Shown: positions 50,592-60,438 of the stretch, one piece after another
Layout: each line of letters begins with the position of its first letter
Numbering within the stretch: position 1 is the first letter of the stretch
Source: Citrobacter sp. On2M
GTDB lineage: Bacteria > Pseudomonadota > Gammaproteobacteria > Enterobacterales > Enterobacteriaceae
Reading direction: 5' to 3'
Length of the DNA: 64,000 nt
Assembly: GCF_018035235.1 (NCBI RefSeq)
Contig: NZ_WPCV01000009.1
Location: forward strand, 1 to 64,000
Notes under the pieces: generated by a model
The model's database searches: none
The model's input: only the letters and a program-made list of their open reading frames with translations
What the model was told of the DNA's origin: nothing
Made by a program: the position numbers and the translations under genes

Positions 50592-51533
50592 ATGTTAGAC
50601 AATGTTTTGAGAATTGCCACACGCCAAAGCCCCCTTGCGCTCTGGCAGGCACATTATGTCAAAGACGCCTTAATGGCAAACCACCCCGGTCTGATCGTGG
50701 AACTGGTTCCTATGGTAACCCGTGGCGATGTGATCCTTGATACTCCGCTGGCGAAGGTCGGGGGGAAAGGGCTGTTTGTTAAAGAGCTGGAAGTCGCGCT
50801 GCTGGAAAAACGCGCCGATATCGCCGTGCACTCCATGAAGGATGTGCCGGTTGAATTCCCTGACGGTCTTGGACTGGTCACCATTTGCGAGCGAGAAGAT
50901 CCGCGTGATGCTTTCGTCTCCAATAAGTACAACACGCTGGATGAACTCCCGGCTGGCAGCATCGTCGGGACATCCAGTTTGCGCCGTCAGTGCCAGTTGG
51001 CGAAACGCCGTCCGGACCTCATCATCCGTTCGTTGCGCGGTAACGTAGGCACACGTCTCGGCAAACTGGATAACGGTGATTATGACGCGATTATTCTGGC
51101 GGTCGCCGGATTAAAACGTTTAGGTCTTGAGTCGCGCGTCCGTACCGCTCTGCCGCCGGAAGTCTCTCTGCCAGCTGTCGGGCAAGGCGCAGTTGGCATA
51201 GAATGTCGACTGGATGATATGCGCACTCAGGCGCTGTTAGCGCCGCTCAATCATGAAGAGACAGCGCTACGCGTCAAAGCCGAACGCGCCATGAACACCC
51301 GCCTGGAAGGGGGATGTCAGGTACCTATCGGCAGTTATGCCGAGGTCATTAACGGTGAGATTTGGCTGCGGGCGCTGGTCGGCGCACCTGATGGTTCGCA
51401 GATGGTATGCGGAGAACGTCGCGGTGCCGCGCAGGATGCTGAGCAGATGGGCATCTCTCTGGCTGAAGAGCTACTGGAGAACGGTGCGCGTGCCATTCTG
51501 GCTGAAGTTTACAACGGAGAAGCCCCCGCATGA
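50592..51533 (+). CDS. hemC: Porphobilinogen deaminase HemC
   Basis: Joins four porphobilinogens into hydroxymethylbilane. The 313-residue protein has the phosphate/substrate-binding [14 protein letters not shown] (about 7-20), [16 protein letters not shown] (about 57-72), VHSMKDVP with the catalytic aspartate (about 81-88), [11 protein letters not shown] and the dipyrromethane attachment cysteine in [10 protein letters not shown] (about Cys242). ATG at 50592 is chosen; upstream in-frame ATGs at 50571 and 50577 lack the family start [13 protein letters not shown]. First gene of hemCDXY. Confidence 0.96.
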   Translation: MLDNVLRIATRQSPLALWQAHYVKDALMANHPGLIVELVPMVTRGDVILDTPLAKVGGKGLFVKELEVALLEKRADIAVHSMKDVPVEFPDGLGLVTICEREDPRDAFVSNKYNTLDELPAGSIVGTSSLRRQCQLAKRRPDLIIRSLRGNVGTRLGKLDNGDYDAIILAVAGLKRLGLESRVRTALPPEVSLPAVGQGAVGIECRLDDMRTQALLAPLNHEETALRVKAERAMNTRLEGGCQVPIGSYAEVINGEIWLRALVGAPDGSQMVCGERRGAAQDAEQMGISLAEELLENGARAILAEVYNGEAPA

Positions 51534-52270
51534 GTATTCTGGTCACCCGCCCGTCTCCCGCTGGGGAAGAGTTAGTGAGCCGTCTGCGCACACTGGGGCA
51601 GGTGGCCTGGAGTTTTCCGCTCATCGAGTTTTCACCGGGTCGGGAACTGGCGATGCTTGCTTCCCGACTGTCAGCGCTGACGGAAAACGATCTGGTCTTC
51701 GCACTCTCACAGCACGCCGTCACCTTTGCTGATGCCGAGCTTCAGCAGCAAGGGAAAAGTTGGCCCTCCCTTCCGCATTATTTTGCTATTGGCCGCACAA
51801 CGGCGCTGGCACTGCATACCGTTAGCAGCTGCAATATTCACTACCCTCTGGATCGGGAAATTAGCGAAGTCTTGCTACAATTACCTGAATTACAAAATAT
51901 TGCGGGAAAACGCGCGCTTATTTTACGCGGCAACGGTGGTCGCGAGCTGATAGGTGAAACCCTGACGGCACGTGGAGCTGATGTCGATTTTTGTGAATGT
52001 TATCAACGCAGTGCAAAACACTACGATGGCGCGGAAGAAGCGATGCGCTGGCAATCTCGTGGCGTGACCACGCTGGTTGTCACCAGCGGAGAGATGCTAC
52101 AACAGATCTGGTCGCTCATTCCGCAATGGTATCGTGAGCACTGGTTACTACGCTGTCGGCTGCTGGTCGTCAGTGAGCGTCTGGCGCACCTCGCCCGGGA
52201 ACTGGGCTGGCAAGATATTAAGGTCGCTGATAACGCCGACAACGATGCGCTGTTACGCGCATTACAATAA
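51530..52270 (+). CDS. hemD: Uroporphyrinogen III synthase HemD
   Basis: Cyclises hydroxymethylbilane with ring D inversion. The 246-residue bilobal protein shows the HemD pattern: [16 protein letters not shown] (about 5-20), [12 protein letters not shown] (about 57-68), [20 protein letters not shown] (about 131-150), and [11 protein letters not shown] (about 184-194). The family is poorly conserved, and its position directly after hemC with a 4 bp overlap (ATGA) supports the call. It is followed 21 bp on by hemX. Confidence 0.95.
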   Translation: MSILVTRPSPAGEELVSRLRTLGQVAWSFPLIEFSPGRELAMLASRLSALTENDLVFALSQHAVTFADAELQQQGKSWPSLPHYFAIGRTTALALHTVSSCNIHYPLDREISEVLLQLPELQNIAGKRALILRGNGGRELIGETLTARGADVDFCECYQRSAKHYDGAEEAMRWQSRGVTTLVVTSGEMLQQIWSLIPQWYREHWLLRCRLLVVSERLAHLARELGWQDIKVADNADNDALLRALQ

Positions 52271-52291
52271 CTCTCATAATGGGATGCCATA

Positions 52292-53461
52292 ATGACGGAA
52301 CAAGAAAAATCCTCCGCCGTGGTTGAAGAGACCAGGGAGGCCGTGGAAACCACGTCACAGCCAGTCAATACTGAAAAAAAGAGTAAGAACAGCACGGCGC
52401 TGATTCTGAGCGCCGTGGCGATTGCAATCGCGCTGGCAGCAGGCGTTGGGCTGTACGGCTGGGGGAAACAACAGGCAACAACACAGACAGCAACCAGCGA
52501 CGCGCTGGCAAACCAACTGACGGCGCTGCAAAAAGCGCAGGAAAGCCAAAAAGCTGAGCTGGAAGGTATTATTAAACAGCAGGCCACGCAGCTGGATGAA
52601 GCCTCTCGCCAGCAGGCCGCTCTGGTCAAACAGCTTGACGAAGTCCAGCAAAAAGTCGCCACTATCTCCAGCAGCGATGCCGGAACATGGTTACTGGCGC
52701 AGGCTGATTTCCTGGTGAAACTGGCCGGTCGCAAATTATGGAGCGATCAGGACGTGACCACCGCCGCGGCGCTGCTGAAAAGCGCAGATGCCAGCCTGGC
52801 GGATATGAACGACCCGAGCCTGATTACCGCCCGCCGCGCGATTACCGATGATATCGCTAGCCTCTCCGCGGTGACTCAGGTCGACTATGACGGCATTATC
52901 CTCAAAGTAAATCAGCTCGCAAACCAGATTGATAACCTGCGTCTGGCCGACAATGACACCGATGATTCGCCGATGGACTCCGACAGCAACGAGCTTTCCA
53001 GCTCGATCAGCGAATGGCGTATCAATCTGCAAAAAAGCTGGCAGAACTTTATGGATAGCTTTATCACCGTTCGCCGTCGTGATGAAACCGCCGTCCCGCT
53101 GCTGGCACCGAACCAGGACGTTTATTTACGTGAAAACATCCGTTCACGCCTGTTAGTGGCCGCCCAGGCTGTGCCGCGTCATCAGGAAGAAACCTGGCGT
53201 CAGGCGCTGGAAAACGTCTCTACCTGGGTGCGCGCCTACTACGACACCGATGATGCAACGACCAAAGCTTTCCTTGAAGAGGTAGACCAGCTGAGCCAAC
53301 AAAGCATCAGTATGGATGTCCCGGAAACACTGCAGAGCCAGGCTCTTCTCGACAAGCTAATGCAGACCCGCGTACGTAATTTACTGGCGCAACCTGCCAC
53401 AGCGCCAGTTGTACCTGCGCCTGCAACAGACGCTCCGGCGACTGCGCCGCAAGGAGAATAA
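52292..53461 (+). CDS. hemX: HemX, membrane protein of the hemCDXY operon
   Basis: 389-residue protein, once annotated as uroporphyrinogen III methyltransferase but lacking any SAM-binding motif. It has a short cytoplasmic N-terminus, one transmembrane helix (about 32-55, [18 protein letters not shown]), a long coiled coil (about 65-125) and a helical C-terminal domain in the periplasm, ending in an Ala/Pro-rich tail. Its role is unknown; the operon suggests a scaffold or regulatory function in haem metabolism. The hemY start is coupled to its stop codon. Confidence 0.93.
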   Translation: MTEQEKSSAVVEETREAVETTSQPVNTEKKSKNSTALILSAVAIAIALAAGVGLYGWGKQQATTQTATSDALANQLTALQKAQESQKAELEGIIKQQATQLDEASRQQAALVKQLDEVQQKVATISSSDAGTWLLAQADFLVKLAGRKLWSDQDVTTAAALLKSADASLADMNDPSLITARRAITDDIASLSAVTQVDYDGIILKVNQLANQIDNLRLADNDTDDSPMDSDSNELSSSISEWRINLQKSWQNFMDSFITVRRRDETAVPLLAPNQDVYLRENIRSRLLVAAQAVPRHQEETWRQALENVSTWVRAYYDTDDATTKAFLEEVDQLSQQSISMDVPETLQSQALLDKLMQTRVRNLLAQPATAPVVPAPATDAPATAPQGE

Positions 53462-53463
53462 TG

Positions 53464-54663
53464 ATGCTAAAAGTATTATTGCTCTTTGTGCTGCTGATTG
53501 CCGGGATCGTTGTTGGTCCGATGATTGCCGGTCATCAGGGCTACGTATTGATCCAGACGGATAATTACAATATCGAAACCAGCGTGACGGGACTGGCGAT
53601 CATCCTGATCGTCGCCATGGTCGTCCTGTTTGCAATTGAATGGCTGCTGCGCCGAATTTTCCGCACAGGTGCGCATACCCGCGGATGGTTTGTCGGTCGT
53701 AAACGTCGTCGCGCCCGTAAGCAGACCGAACAGGCGCTGCTCAAGCTGGCGGAAGGTGACTATCAGCAGGTTGAGAAGCTGATGTCGAAAAATGCCGATC
53801 ATGCAGAACAGCCGGTAGTGAATTACCTGCTGGCGGCAGAAGCGGCTCAGCAGCGCGGTGACGAAGCGCGTGCCAACCAACACCTTGAGCGTGCCGCCGA
53901 ACTGGCAGGCAATGATACGATCCCGGTTGAAATCGCTCGCGTTCGCCTGCAGCTGGCGCGTAATGAAAATCATGCCGCGCGCCACAGCGTAGACAAACTG
54001 CTGGAAGTGACACCTCGTCATCCGGAAGTGCTGCGTCTGGCTGAACAGGCCTACATTCGTACCGGCGCATGGAGTTCGTTACTGGATATCATTCCATCCA
54101 TGGCAAAAGCGCACGTGGGCGATGACGAACATCGCGCTATGCTGGAACAGCAGGCATGGGTTGGCCTGATGGATCAGGTTCGCGCCGATCAGGGCAGCGA
54201 GGGGCTACGCGCATGGTGGAAAAATCAGAACCGTAAAACCCGTCATCAGGTTGCCCTGCAGGTAGCGATGGCTGAACATCTGATTGAGTGTGACGATCAC
54301 GACACGGCGCAGCAGGTCATTATTGATGGCCTGAAACGTCAGTACGACGATCGCCTGGTGCTGCCGATTCCGCGTCTGAAAACCAATAACCCGGAACAGA
54401 TAGAGAAAGTGTTGCGCCAGCAGATTAAAGCCGTGGGCGATCGCCCGTTGCTATGGAGCACGCTGGGGCAGTCGCTCATGAAGCATGGCGAATGGCAGGA
54501 AGCCACGCTCGCCTTCCGTGCAGCCCTCAAACAGCGCCCGGATGCCTATGACTACGCCTGGCTTGCTGACGCGCTGGACAGACTGCATCAACCGGAAGAA
54601 GCCGCCATCATGCGCCGTGATGGCCTGATGTTGACGCTGCAGAACAACAATCCCCCGCAGTAA
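53464..54663 (+). CDS. hemY: HemY, TPR-containing inner-membrane protein
   Basis: 399-residue protein with two N-terminal transmembrane helices (about 3-22 and 41-62) and a cytoplasmic TPR-like helical array. Long called a late haem-pathway protein; its direct biochemical role is not established, and it is unrelated to the Bacillus HemY oxidase. The second of two adjacent ATGs is chosen (53464), because AAGGAG lies 7 bp before it and the protein then starts MLKVLLLFVLLIAG. The first ATG at 53461 overlaps the hemX stop. Confidence 0.93.
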   Translation: MLKVLLLFVLLIAGIVVGPMIAGHQGYVLIQTDNYNIETSVTGLAIILIVAMVVLFAIEWLLRRIFRTGAHTRGWFVGRKRRRARKQTEQALLKLAEGDYQQVEKLMSKNADHAEQPVVNYLLAAEAAQQRGDEARANQHLERAAELAGNDTIPVEIARVRLQLARNENHAARHSVDKLLEVTPRHPEVLRLAEQAYIRTGAWSSLLDIIPSMAKAHVGDDEHRAMLEQQAWVGLMDQVRADQGSEGLRAWWKNQNRKTRHQVALQVAMAEHLIECDDHDTAQQVIIDGLKRQYDDRLVLPIPRLKTNNPEQIEKVLRQQIKAVGDRPLLWSTLGQSLMKHGEWQEATLAFRAALKQRPDAYDYAWLADALDRLHQPEEAAIMRRDGLMLTLQNNNPPQ

Positions 54664-54672
54664 TTCCCCATT

Positions 54673-54698
54673 GCCCGGTGACGCTTCGCTTACCGGGC
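54673..54698. repeat. REP-like palindrome after hemY
   Basis: GCCCGGTGACGCTTCGCTTA followed by CCGGGC: a REP core with variant GCCCGGT arms, 9 bp after the hemY stop codon, and 20 bp from the end of GlmZ, which points toward it. Confidence 0.78.
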
Positions 54699-54718
54699 AT
54701 TTTCAATGATGCATAAAT

Positions 54719-54922
54719 AAAAAAACGCCCGCTCTTTTGGAGCAGGCGTTAAACAGGTCTGTATGACAACATAAATGGGTGCTTCACTCAACGTTATGTC
54801 CATGGTGTTTGATGAGGCTACGCGACATCTGTCTGTGGACGATAAGCACCGTAAACGGCTCTGCATCATTCCTGAGTTTATGAGGCCAGATGGCGAACAT
54901 AAGAGATGGAATGAGCATCTAC
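54719..54922 (-). ncRNA. glmZ: Small regulatory RNA GlmZ
   Basis: On the minus strand the sequence starts GTAGATGCTCATTCCATCTC and contains the conserved GTTGAGTGAAGCACCCAT (the glmS-pairing region) and TTGTCATACAGACCTG, ending in a terminator stem AACGCCTGCTC / GAGCGGGCGTT followed by seven T. This is the E. coli GlmZ (RyiA/SraJ) layout at the same site between hemY and the tRNA cluster, about 205 nt. GlmZ base-pairs with glmS mRNA to activate its translation when glucosamine-6-phosphate is low; it is cleaved by RNase E with the adaptor RapZ, and GlmY protects it. The aslAB genes that lie near it in E. coli are absent here. Confidence 0.95.
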
Positions 54923-54933
54923 CCGTATATTAT

Positions 54934-54949
54934 TGCACAACGCGTGCCA
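54934..54949 (-). promoter_or_regulatory. Sigma-54-type promoter of glmZ
   Basis: Minus-strand TGGCACGCGTTGTGCA has the invariant GG-N10-GC of a -24/-12 element and ends 12 bases before the predicted GlmZ 5' end. TAATAT overlapping this region (about 54926-54931) could serve as a sigma-70 -10. Overlapping sigma-54 and sigma-70 promoters with GlrR activation are known for glmY and glmZ in enterics. I saw only a weak half of a GlrR-type repeat further upstream. Confidence 0.75.
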
Positions 54950-55038
54950 CGATTGCACTGCAAAAACCAGGTATTCGGACTTTTTAAGACAGCAGGTAAT
55001 TCTTGGGAATAACGACTGAGAAAGGAAAATCAGAAAAC

Positions 55039-55062
55039 AAAAAACCCCGCCGAAGCGGGGTT
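55039..55062 (-). terminator. Terminator of the tRNA cluster
   Basis: Stem GAACCCCGC-type: AACCCCGC (55043-55050) with GCGGGGTT (55055-55062) and a 4-base loop, followed on the minus strand by TTTTTTG. It ends the argX-hisR-leuT-proM transcript 7 bp after proM. Confidence 0.92.
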
Positions 55063-55068
55063 CAAAAT

Positions 55069-55145
55069 TGGTCGGCGAGAGAGGATTCGAACCTCCGACC
55101 CACTGGTCCCAAACCAGTTGCGCTACCAAGCTGCGCTACTCGCCG
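55069..55145 (-). tRNA. proM: tRNA-Pro (TGG)
   Basis: 77 nt, CCA encoded (TGG at 55069-55071 on the plus strand). Acceptor CGGCGAG pairs with CTCGCCG; anticodon loop TTTGGGA with anticodon TGG flanked by the 5 bp stem CTGGT-ACCAG; T-arm GGTTCGAATCC. Last tRNA of the cluster. Confidence 0.96.
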
Positions 55146-55186
55146 TTTTACTGCTTTTTGAATTTTTAGTTCAATTCTTTAAGTCG

Positions 55187-55272
55187 TGGTGCGAGGGGGG
55201 GGACTCGAACCCCCACATCCTAAGGACACTAACACCTGAAGCTAGCGCGTCTACCAATTCCGCCACCTTCGC
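55187..55272 (-). tRNA. leuT: tRNA-Leu (CAG)
   Basis: 86 nt with encoded CCA. Class II tRNA with long variable arm; acceptor begins GCGAAGG; D-loop GGAATTGGTAGAC; anticodon CAG in the loop CTTCAGGTG; T-arm GGGGGTTCGAGTCC. Confidence 0.95.
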
Positions 55273-55292
55273 ATTTCACAACTTTAAATTAA

Positions 55293-55369
55293 TGGGGTGG
55301 CTAATGGGATTCGAACCCACGACAACTGGAATCACAATCCAGGGCTCTACCAACTGAGCTATAGCCACC
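55293..55369 (-). tRNA. hisR: tRNA-His (GTG)
   Basis: 77 nt with encoded CCA; acceptor GGTGGCTA carries the extra 5' G that defines tRNA-His; anticodon GTG in loop TTGTGAT; T-arm GGGTTCGAATCCC. Confidence 0.96.
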
Positions 55370-55424
55370 ACTGCAAATCTTTTACGCGGTATTAAAACCA
55401 CCGCAGCTCCGGCACCTTACTAAA

Positions 55425-55501
<77 letters not shown>

Positions 55502-55522
55502 TTAGCGCCGTTGCGGGGCTGG

Positions 55523-55551
55523 ATATTACGGAGGTCTCGGTCTGCTGTCTA
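55523..55551 (-). promoter_or_regulatory. Promoter of the argX-hisR-leuT-proM cluster
   Basis: Minus-strand TAGACA (55546-55551), 17 bp spacer, TAATAT (55523-55528), then the GC-rich discriminator CCAGCCCCGC, typical of stringently controlled stable-RNA promoters. It is about 22 bp upstream of argX and just after the yifK stop, so the tRNAs can be made with or without yifK read-through. Confidence 0.82.
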
Positions 55552-55603
55552 GTGGTTTTTTAAAATAAATTATCGTTTGGTCATGGTTTGTGCGTTTTGT
55601 CGC

Positions 55604-56989
55604 TTATTCCTGCAATTTTTGGGCTGTGCCATGACGATTCAGGCCAAAAACCTTATAAATGAGTGTCACCGCCAGTAAGAAGCCAATGCCAACAAACAGT
55701 GACATTCGGGTATCTTCATTAAAGTACATGCCGATTAATACGCAAATCAGGAACGCCATCGTCAAATAATTCGCCCACGGGAACAGAATCGAACGGAAAG
55801 GATGACTGGCGATCGCCGCTTTATGGGCCTGGCGGAACCGCAGCTGGCTTATCAGGATCACAAACCACGGCACCATCCCCGGTAGCACGCTGGCGCTATA
55901 AACATAAACGAATACGCGCTGCGGGTTGGGAATAATGTAGTTCAGGCACGAACCAATCAGCAGTATCGCGATAGAAATAGCCACGCCGGCAACCGGTACG
56001 CCATGGCGAGAAACTTTTCCAACAGCGGCGGGGAGCTGACGATTCTTTGCCAGTGCGTAGAGCATGCGCCCGCAGCTGTACATCCCGCTGTTACAACCCG
56101 ACAGCGCCGCAGTCAGAACCACAAAGTTAATAATCCCTGCCGCGGCGGTAATACCAATCTTGGCAAAGGTGAGAACAAACGGACTGCCGTTGCTGCCAAT
56201 CTCGTTCCACGGGAAAATAGTGACGATAACAAAAATCGCCCCAACGTAGAAAATCAGGATACGCCACAGCACTTTACCTACTGCGCTACGCAGCGTGACC
56301 TGTGGATTCTTCGCTTCACCTGCAGTAATGCCGATCAGCTCCACGCCCTGGTAAGAAGCCACGACAATACACAATGCCGTCAGGAAGCCCTTCCAACCAC
56401 CAGCAAAGAAGCCGCCATGCTCGGTCAGGTTGCCAAAACCGATCGCCTGACCACCGTTGCCAAACCCGAAGAAAATCACCCCTAACCCAATGACGATCAT
56501 CACAATGATGGTGGTCACTTTGATCATGGCAAACCAGAATTCAATTTCACCATACAAGCGAACTGCGGCGAGGTTTGCCAACGCAACCAGTCCAACAGCA
56601 ATCAGTGCGGGTATCCATTGCGCCATTTCCGGGAACCAGAACTGGACGTACACCCCGATGGCGGTAATCTCTGATATCCCCACTGCCATCCACATAAACC
56701 AATATGACCAGGCGGTGAGATAACCAAAGAAGGGGCTCATATAACGATGGGCGTAAACAGCGAATGAACCGGCAACCGGCTCGAGGAATAACATCTCCCC
56801 CATAGAACGCATAATGAAAAAGACGAACAGCCCGGCCACGATGTATGCCAGCAGAACCGACGGCCCCGCCCATTTCAGGGTACTGGCAGCCCCCATAAAG
56901 AGTCCGACGCCAATAGTGCCCCCAAGGGCAATTAATTCGATGTGACGAGCCTCCAGCCCACGCTGTAGCTCAGGTTTGTTCTCGGCCAT
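55604..56989 (-). CDS. yifK: APC-family amino acid permease YifK (ThrP)
   Basis: Inner-membrane amino acid-polyamine-organocation transporter; E. coli YifK was shown to carry threonine and serine. The 461 residues have twelve hydrophobic helices with the family start [27 protein letters not shown]-type (about 8-30) and the [16 protein letters not shown] motif (about 217-232). In Salmonella and E. coli it is followed by argX-hisR-leuT-proM, as here (102 bp). Its leader holds a CA-rich tract next to the Shine-Dalgarno sequence, fitting GcvB sRNA control. Confidence 0.93.
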   Translation of the reverse strand: MAENKPELQRGLEARHIELIALGGTIGVGLFMGAASTLKWAGPSVLLAYIVAGLFVFFIMRSMGEMLFLEPVAGSFAVYAHRYMSPFFGYLTAWSYWFMWMAVGISEITAIGVYVQFWFPEMAQWIPALIAVGLVALANLAAVRLYGEIEFWFAMIKVTTIIVMIVIGLGVIFFGFGNGGQAIGFGNLTEHGGFFAGGWKGFLTALCIVVASYQGVELIGITAGEAKNPQVTLRSAVGKVLWRILIFYVGAIFVIVTIFPWNEIGSNGSPFVLTFAKIGITAAAGIINFVVLTAALSGCNSGMYSCGRMLYALAKNRQLPAAVGKVSRHGVPVAGVAISIAILLIGSCLNYIIPNPQRVFVYVYSASVLPGMVPWFVILISQLRFRQAHKAAIASHPFRSILFPWANYLTMAFLICVLIGMYFNEDTRMSLFVGIGFLLAVTLIYKVFGLNRHGTAQKLQE

Positions 56990-56997
56990 AAATCCTC

Positions 56998-57009
56998 TTG
57001 TTGTGTTTG
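56998..57009 (-). promoter_or_regulatory. CA-rich GcvB-type target in the yifK leader
   Basis: Minus-strand CAAACACAACAA contains CACAACA, the core to which the GU-rich R1 region of sRNA GcvB pairs, just upstream of the AGAGGA Shine-Dalgarno sequence and ATG. Salmonella yifK is a known GcvB target. gcvB itself is not in the window. Confidence 0.6.
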
Positions 57010-57216
57010 CATGCTGTCCGGTATTACCGGTTCTCGTTATGGGTACATCTTGTTATGCCATAACAGGCCACACGACACCGACCGCTTAGCGGTTGGCGTC
57101 AAAACTCCACGGCACTGGAATGATTGTTGCGAATGGTTTCCTAAAATCGCTTAAATGGCAATTAAAGCATTCAAAAAATAGATGGATTGTGCGATAAAGC
57201 AGCGATAATGTGGTGA

Positions 57217-57250
57217 ATAAGTAGCGTAATTAATAGAAAACGCTACTTAT
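57217..57250 (-). other. Perfect 11 bp inverted repeat after wecG
   Basis: ATAAGTAGCGT (57217-57227) and ACGCTACTTAT (57240-57250) with a 12-base AT-rich loop, 16 bp after the wecG stop. It is placed to end the common-antigen operon, yet no T-run follows on the minus strand (TCACCACATT). The rest of the 277 bp before yifK holds the yifK leader, with smaller palindromes at 57051-57065 (TGTTAT / ATAACA) and 57081-57093 (ACCGCT / AGCGGT). Confidence 0.6.
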
Positions 57251-57266
57251 CAGAGAAGAGAAGGTG

Positions 57267-58007
57267 TCAGAGGTTGCCGGTATAGTGCCAGCGGAGATAA
57301 CGCAATAAGCGCAGTTGACGAGTGATGCGGCTTGGCTGCGACAGTAAGCGATACAGCCACTCCAGACCCAGATTCTGCCAAATTTTAGGTGCGCGCTTAA
57401 CGTGACCGGTAAAGACGTCGTAGGTACCACCCACGCCCATATACAGCGCTTCTGGGTGAGTCTTGCGGCAATCACGCATAAAGATCTCTTGTTTCGGCGA
57501 GCCCATCGCCACCGTCACAATTTGCGCACCGCTGGTGTGGATACGCTCAAACAACGCCTGACGCTGCTCCGGGGTAAAATACCCGTCCTGGCTACCCACT
57601 ATGTTCACGCGCCACTGCGCACGCAGTTTGGCTTCTGTTTGCGCCAGAACGTCAGGCTTACCGCCAATCAGGAATACCGGCGTTCCCTCCTGCCCGGCTC
57701 GCGCCATCAGCGCTTCCCACAGATCAGCCCCCGCCACGCGTGAAACCTGCGCCTGCGGGAATTTTTTGCGCACTGAACGCACCACGCTAATGCCATCCGC
57801 ATATTTGAACTCAGCGGCGTTGATCAATTCCCGCACTTCAGGGTTATCTTCTGCCGTCAGCATTTTCTCGGCGTTGATCGCCACCAGTGTCCCCTGCCTG
57901 AGATGTCCCTCGGCAAACAGGTAATTTAGCGCATGCTGCATATCGCGCCAGCCAATCAGTTGTAGCCCGCGCAGCGAATAGAGTGGCGCTGTTGTGTTAT
58001 CTGTCAT
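57267..58007 (-). CDS. wecG: UDP-N-acetyl-D-mannosaminuronate transferase WecG (RffM)
   Basis: Adds ManNAcA to lipid I (GlcNAc-PP-undecaprenol) to make lipid II of enterobacterial common antigen. 246 residues, WecG/TagA/CpsF glycosyltransferase family, with [13 protein letters not shown] (about 44-56), [24 protein letters not shown] (about 92-102), and the signature [16 protein letters not shown] (about 172-187) followed by [19 protein letters not shown]. It overlaps the wzyE stop by one base and is last in the common-antigen operon. Confidence 0.95.
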   Translation of the reverse strand: MTDNTTAPLYSLRGLQLIGWRDMQHALNYLFAEGHLRQGTLVAINAEKMLTAEDNPEVRELINAAEFKYADGISVVRSVRKKFPQAQVSRVAGADLWEALMARAGQEGTPVFLIGGKPDVLAQTEAKLRAQWRVNIVGSQDGYFTPEQRQALFERIHTSGAQIVTVAMGSPKQEIFMRDCRKTHPEALYMGVGGTYDVFTGHVKRAPKIWQNLGLEWLYRLLSQPSRITRQLRLLRYLRWHYTGNL

Positions 58008-59362
58008 TACGATCCTTCAATCTGTGTCCGGGGCAGCGATTTTATTCGTTTATGGATGAGTCCCGCACTATCGAATAGCCAGAACAGCAATTTTGCTACC
58101 AGCAGACAAACGCCAAAAATCACGAGGAAAAAGACTACTCGTGAGACAAACGAATCCAGTCCTTCACGTGCCAAAACGATCATATTGAAAATGGCACCAA
58201 AACAGAAACTGTGCAGAATCGCCGCCTTATAGCGATTAGCTTCGCGATTGCCTAACTCATACAACCAGTCGAACCATTTAATAATTAACCCGACGACAAT
58301 CGCGCCTAACGGAATAAACAGCGCCCCGCCCATCACCACCAGAGAACCAATTAGCGTCGGCGAAATCGCCAGTCCCGAGTGGTTATTCAACACTTCCCAG
58401 GTAAAGTAGTTCGCTGAGTTGAGAACAATACTCGGCCGCCCTGGCCACAGCCAGGAAGGGATAAAGACATAGAAGTCACGAACAATCGGCGCCAGCCCCT
58501 GGAACTCAATATTGTGGTAATTTTGCAGCAACAGCGCCAGATTCTCCCACGGCGAGAAAGTGTCGCGCGTAAGATACAAGAACGTATAGAACGCCTCATC
58601 TCCGCTGACGTTCATTCCGTAGCGCTTCAGCGCAAGCCAGAACATTCCGACAATACCCAACACACCCGCAGCGGCCAGCATCCACAGCGAAATCCAGCCG
58701 CGAATAATGCCGATAAACAGGAAGATGGCAAACGCAATAATGATATTGGCGCGTGTCCCGCCCACAATCATATAGGTCAGCAAACCAAACGCGACGGTGC
58801 TTACCAGGAAGAACAACCACGCTTTGCTGTCCTGACGCAGGAAATAGACGACCAGCATGGCCGGAATGAAGAAGTAGAAGAAACGCTTCAGAGCGACCCC
58901 AGAGACTTCGCTGGAAAAAATCTGGCTGTAGGATTGCAGTCTGAACAGCAGGAATCCGTTGTTCATAAAGAAGACGCCTACGCTTACCAACGCAATCGCC
59001 ATCAGGATAATCCAGGTCAAATGGGCTTCAACGCGGTTAATAGTAAACAGCGGCCTGCGCGGCTTACCCTCTACTCGCTTACGCAATCGCGTTTTATACG
59101 TCACATAGTAGACGGCATAGAAACAGGCGGCTGACAGCAAGGCCTGCAGCAAGATCTCCGGTGGAGCGACAGCCACATCAAAACGGAACACCAGGATGCT
59201 GGTTAACGGGAATCCAAAAAAGAACGTCAGCAAAAACAGCAGCGAAAAGAAAACGTTGAAGTTAAAACGTACGCGACGGAATTCGAACCAGGTCAGCGTG
59301 GCGATAAACAAGGTGGAAAGCAACCATACCACCAGCAGGCCGCTAAATTGCATCAGGCTCAT
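58007..59362 (-). CDS. wzyE: Enterobacterial common antigen polymerase WzyE
   Basis: Polymerises the trisaccharide repeat units at the periplasmic face; chain length is set by WzzE. 451 residues, eleven or so hydrophobic helices, with large periplasmic loops. It begins [20 protein letters not shown] and contains [17 protein letters not shown] (about 285-301), a conserved WzyE loop. Overlaps wecF by 4 bp and wecG by one base. Confidence 0.95.
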   Translation of the reverse strand: MSLMQFSGLLVVWLLSTLFIATLTWFEFRRVRFNFNVFFSLLFLLTFFFGFPLTSILVFRFDVAVAPPEILLQALLSAACFYAVYYVTYKTRLRKRVEGKPRRPLFTINRVEAHLTWIILMAIALVSVGVFFMNNGFLLFRLQSYSQIFSSEVSGVALKRFFYFFIPAMLVVYFLRQDSKAWLFFLVSTVAFGLLTYMIVGGTRANIIIAFAIFLFIGIIRGWISLWMLAAAGVLGIVGMFWLALKRYGMNVSGDEAFYTFLYLTRDTFSPWENLALLLQNYHNIEFQGLAPIVRDFYVFIPSWLWPGRPSIVLNSANYFTWEVLNNHSGLAISPTLIGSLVVMGGALFIPLGAIVVGLIIKWFDWLYELGNREANRYKAAILHSFCFGAIFNMIVLAREGLDSFVSRVVFFLVIFGVCLLVAKLLFWLFDSAGLIHKRIKSLPRTQIEGS

Positions 59363-60438
59363 ACGATTTCTCCTGAAGCAATGCGCAGCGCGTTATGCCA
59401 CGGCTGCAGATAATTAGGGCTAAAGAAGGTGATTGTATTTTTATCTACCGATGCCAACTGGCGCTGCGCTTCGCGTACGACGTCTTCATTGAGCTCATCA
59501 GTGGTAAATAACACCGGGAGATTCTGCTCCACCATATCCTGCCAGAAGGGATTTTCACGGTTCAGCACGCAAGGAATACCGGCCTGAATCAGCAAACACA
59601 GAGTACCGATCCCTTGCTGACGGGCAAAAATGAAGTACCCCAAATCACACTGACGCAATAATGCCAGATAGGCATCAAATTCCAGTTTTTCACTTAAAAT
59701 TTGCAGATTATCAGCGCTAAATAATGCCAGCCCCGCCTGGCGAACCTCATCGATGTAGGCCGTATTATTAGCGGGGTAACCCATCGGCACAATCACGTTC
59801 ACCGTGTCGCCGAACTGCTGATGAACAGCGCGCAGCGCGGCAACATGCTCATTGCTGCGATCGCCTGAGTTGCCAACCAACACCGTCATCTTGCCGCTAC
59901 GCTGACATTCACTGCTCATATTATTGAGTCTGGGATCCATTCGCGTCGGGAAATAGAGCAACTCACCACGCACGCGCGGATGTTGTCCGGCGAAATAGCT
60001 CAAGTCACCACGCGTGGCAAATACGCAGCCCACACGGTTCTGCGCCATGCGACGAATCGGGTAAAACAGGCGGAATTTCAGTCCACTGGAGACTTCGTAT
60101 AAATCTGCGCCCCAGATATGCCAGTTAAACTGCGTCGGTTTAATTCCCCCGCTCAGCAGCGCCAGCCACAGGCTGGTATTGAACTGACCGTGGAAGAAGA
60201 AGCGCTGTTGGCGATCCGCTTTTGCTTTCGCGATAACCGCTTCAGCCAACGCCTTTTTCCCGCTGTAGAAACTCAGCGATAACGCCGGGCAGCTCTCACT
60301 GAATCCCGCATCCGGACCTGCAACCATAAACGAGCGCGCGTGCTCGCTGGTTGCGGCCAGCGAGTCGTTGAAAAACCGCAGCACGGTTTGATTATGGTGA
60401 GGGATATCCGATCCCAAAACGTGAATCAGTACAGTCAT
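59359..60438 (-). CDS. wecF: 4-acetamido-4,6-dideoxy-D-galactosyltransferase WecF (RffT)
   Basis: Adds TDP-Fuc4NAc to lipid II, finishing the common-antigen trisaccharide (lipid III). 359 residues of the GT56 family, with [20 protein letters not shown] (about 8-27), [18 protein letters not shown] (about 105-122) and [18 protein letters not shown] (about 185-202), where the donor is thought to bind. It overlaps wzxE by 4 bp upstream and wzyE by 4 bp downstream. Confidence 0.95.
   Translation of the reverse strand: MTVLIHVLGSDIPHHNQTVLRFFNDSLAATSEHARSFMVAGPDAGFSESCPALSLSFYSGKKALAEAVIAKAKADRQQRFFFHGQFNTSLWLALLSGGIKPTQFNWHIWGADLYEVSSGLKFRLFYPIRRMAQNRVGCVFATRGDLSYFAGQHPRVRGELLYFPTRMDPRLNNMSSECQRSGKMTVLVGNSGDRSNEHVAALRAVHQQFGDTVNVIVPMGYPANNTAYIDEVRQAGLALFSADNLQILSEKLEFDAYLALLRQCDLGYFIFARQQGIGTLCLLIQAGIPCVLNRENPFWQDMVEQNLPVLFTTDELNEDVVREAQRQLASVDKNTITFFSPNYLQPWHNALRIASGEIV

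Noticed and set aside
54775-54987. 70-codon plus-strand ORF between hemY and the tRNA cluster
   Set aside because: It is almost wholly antisense to GlmZ and its promoter; no Shine-Dalgarno sequence and no recognisable protein.
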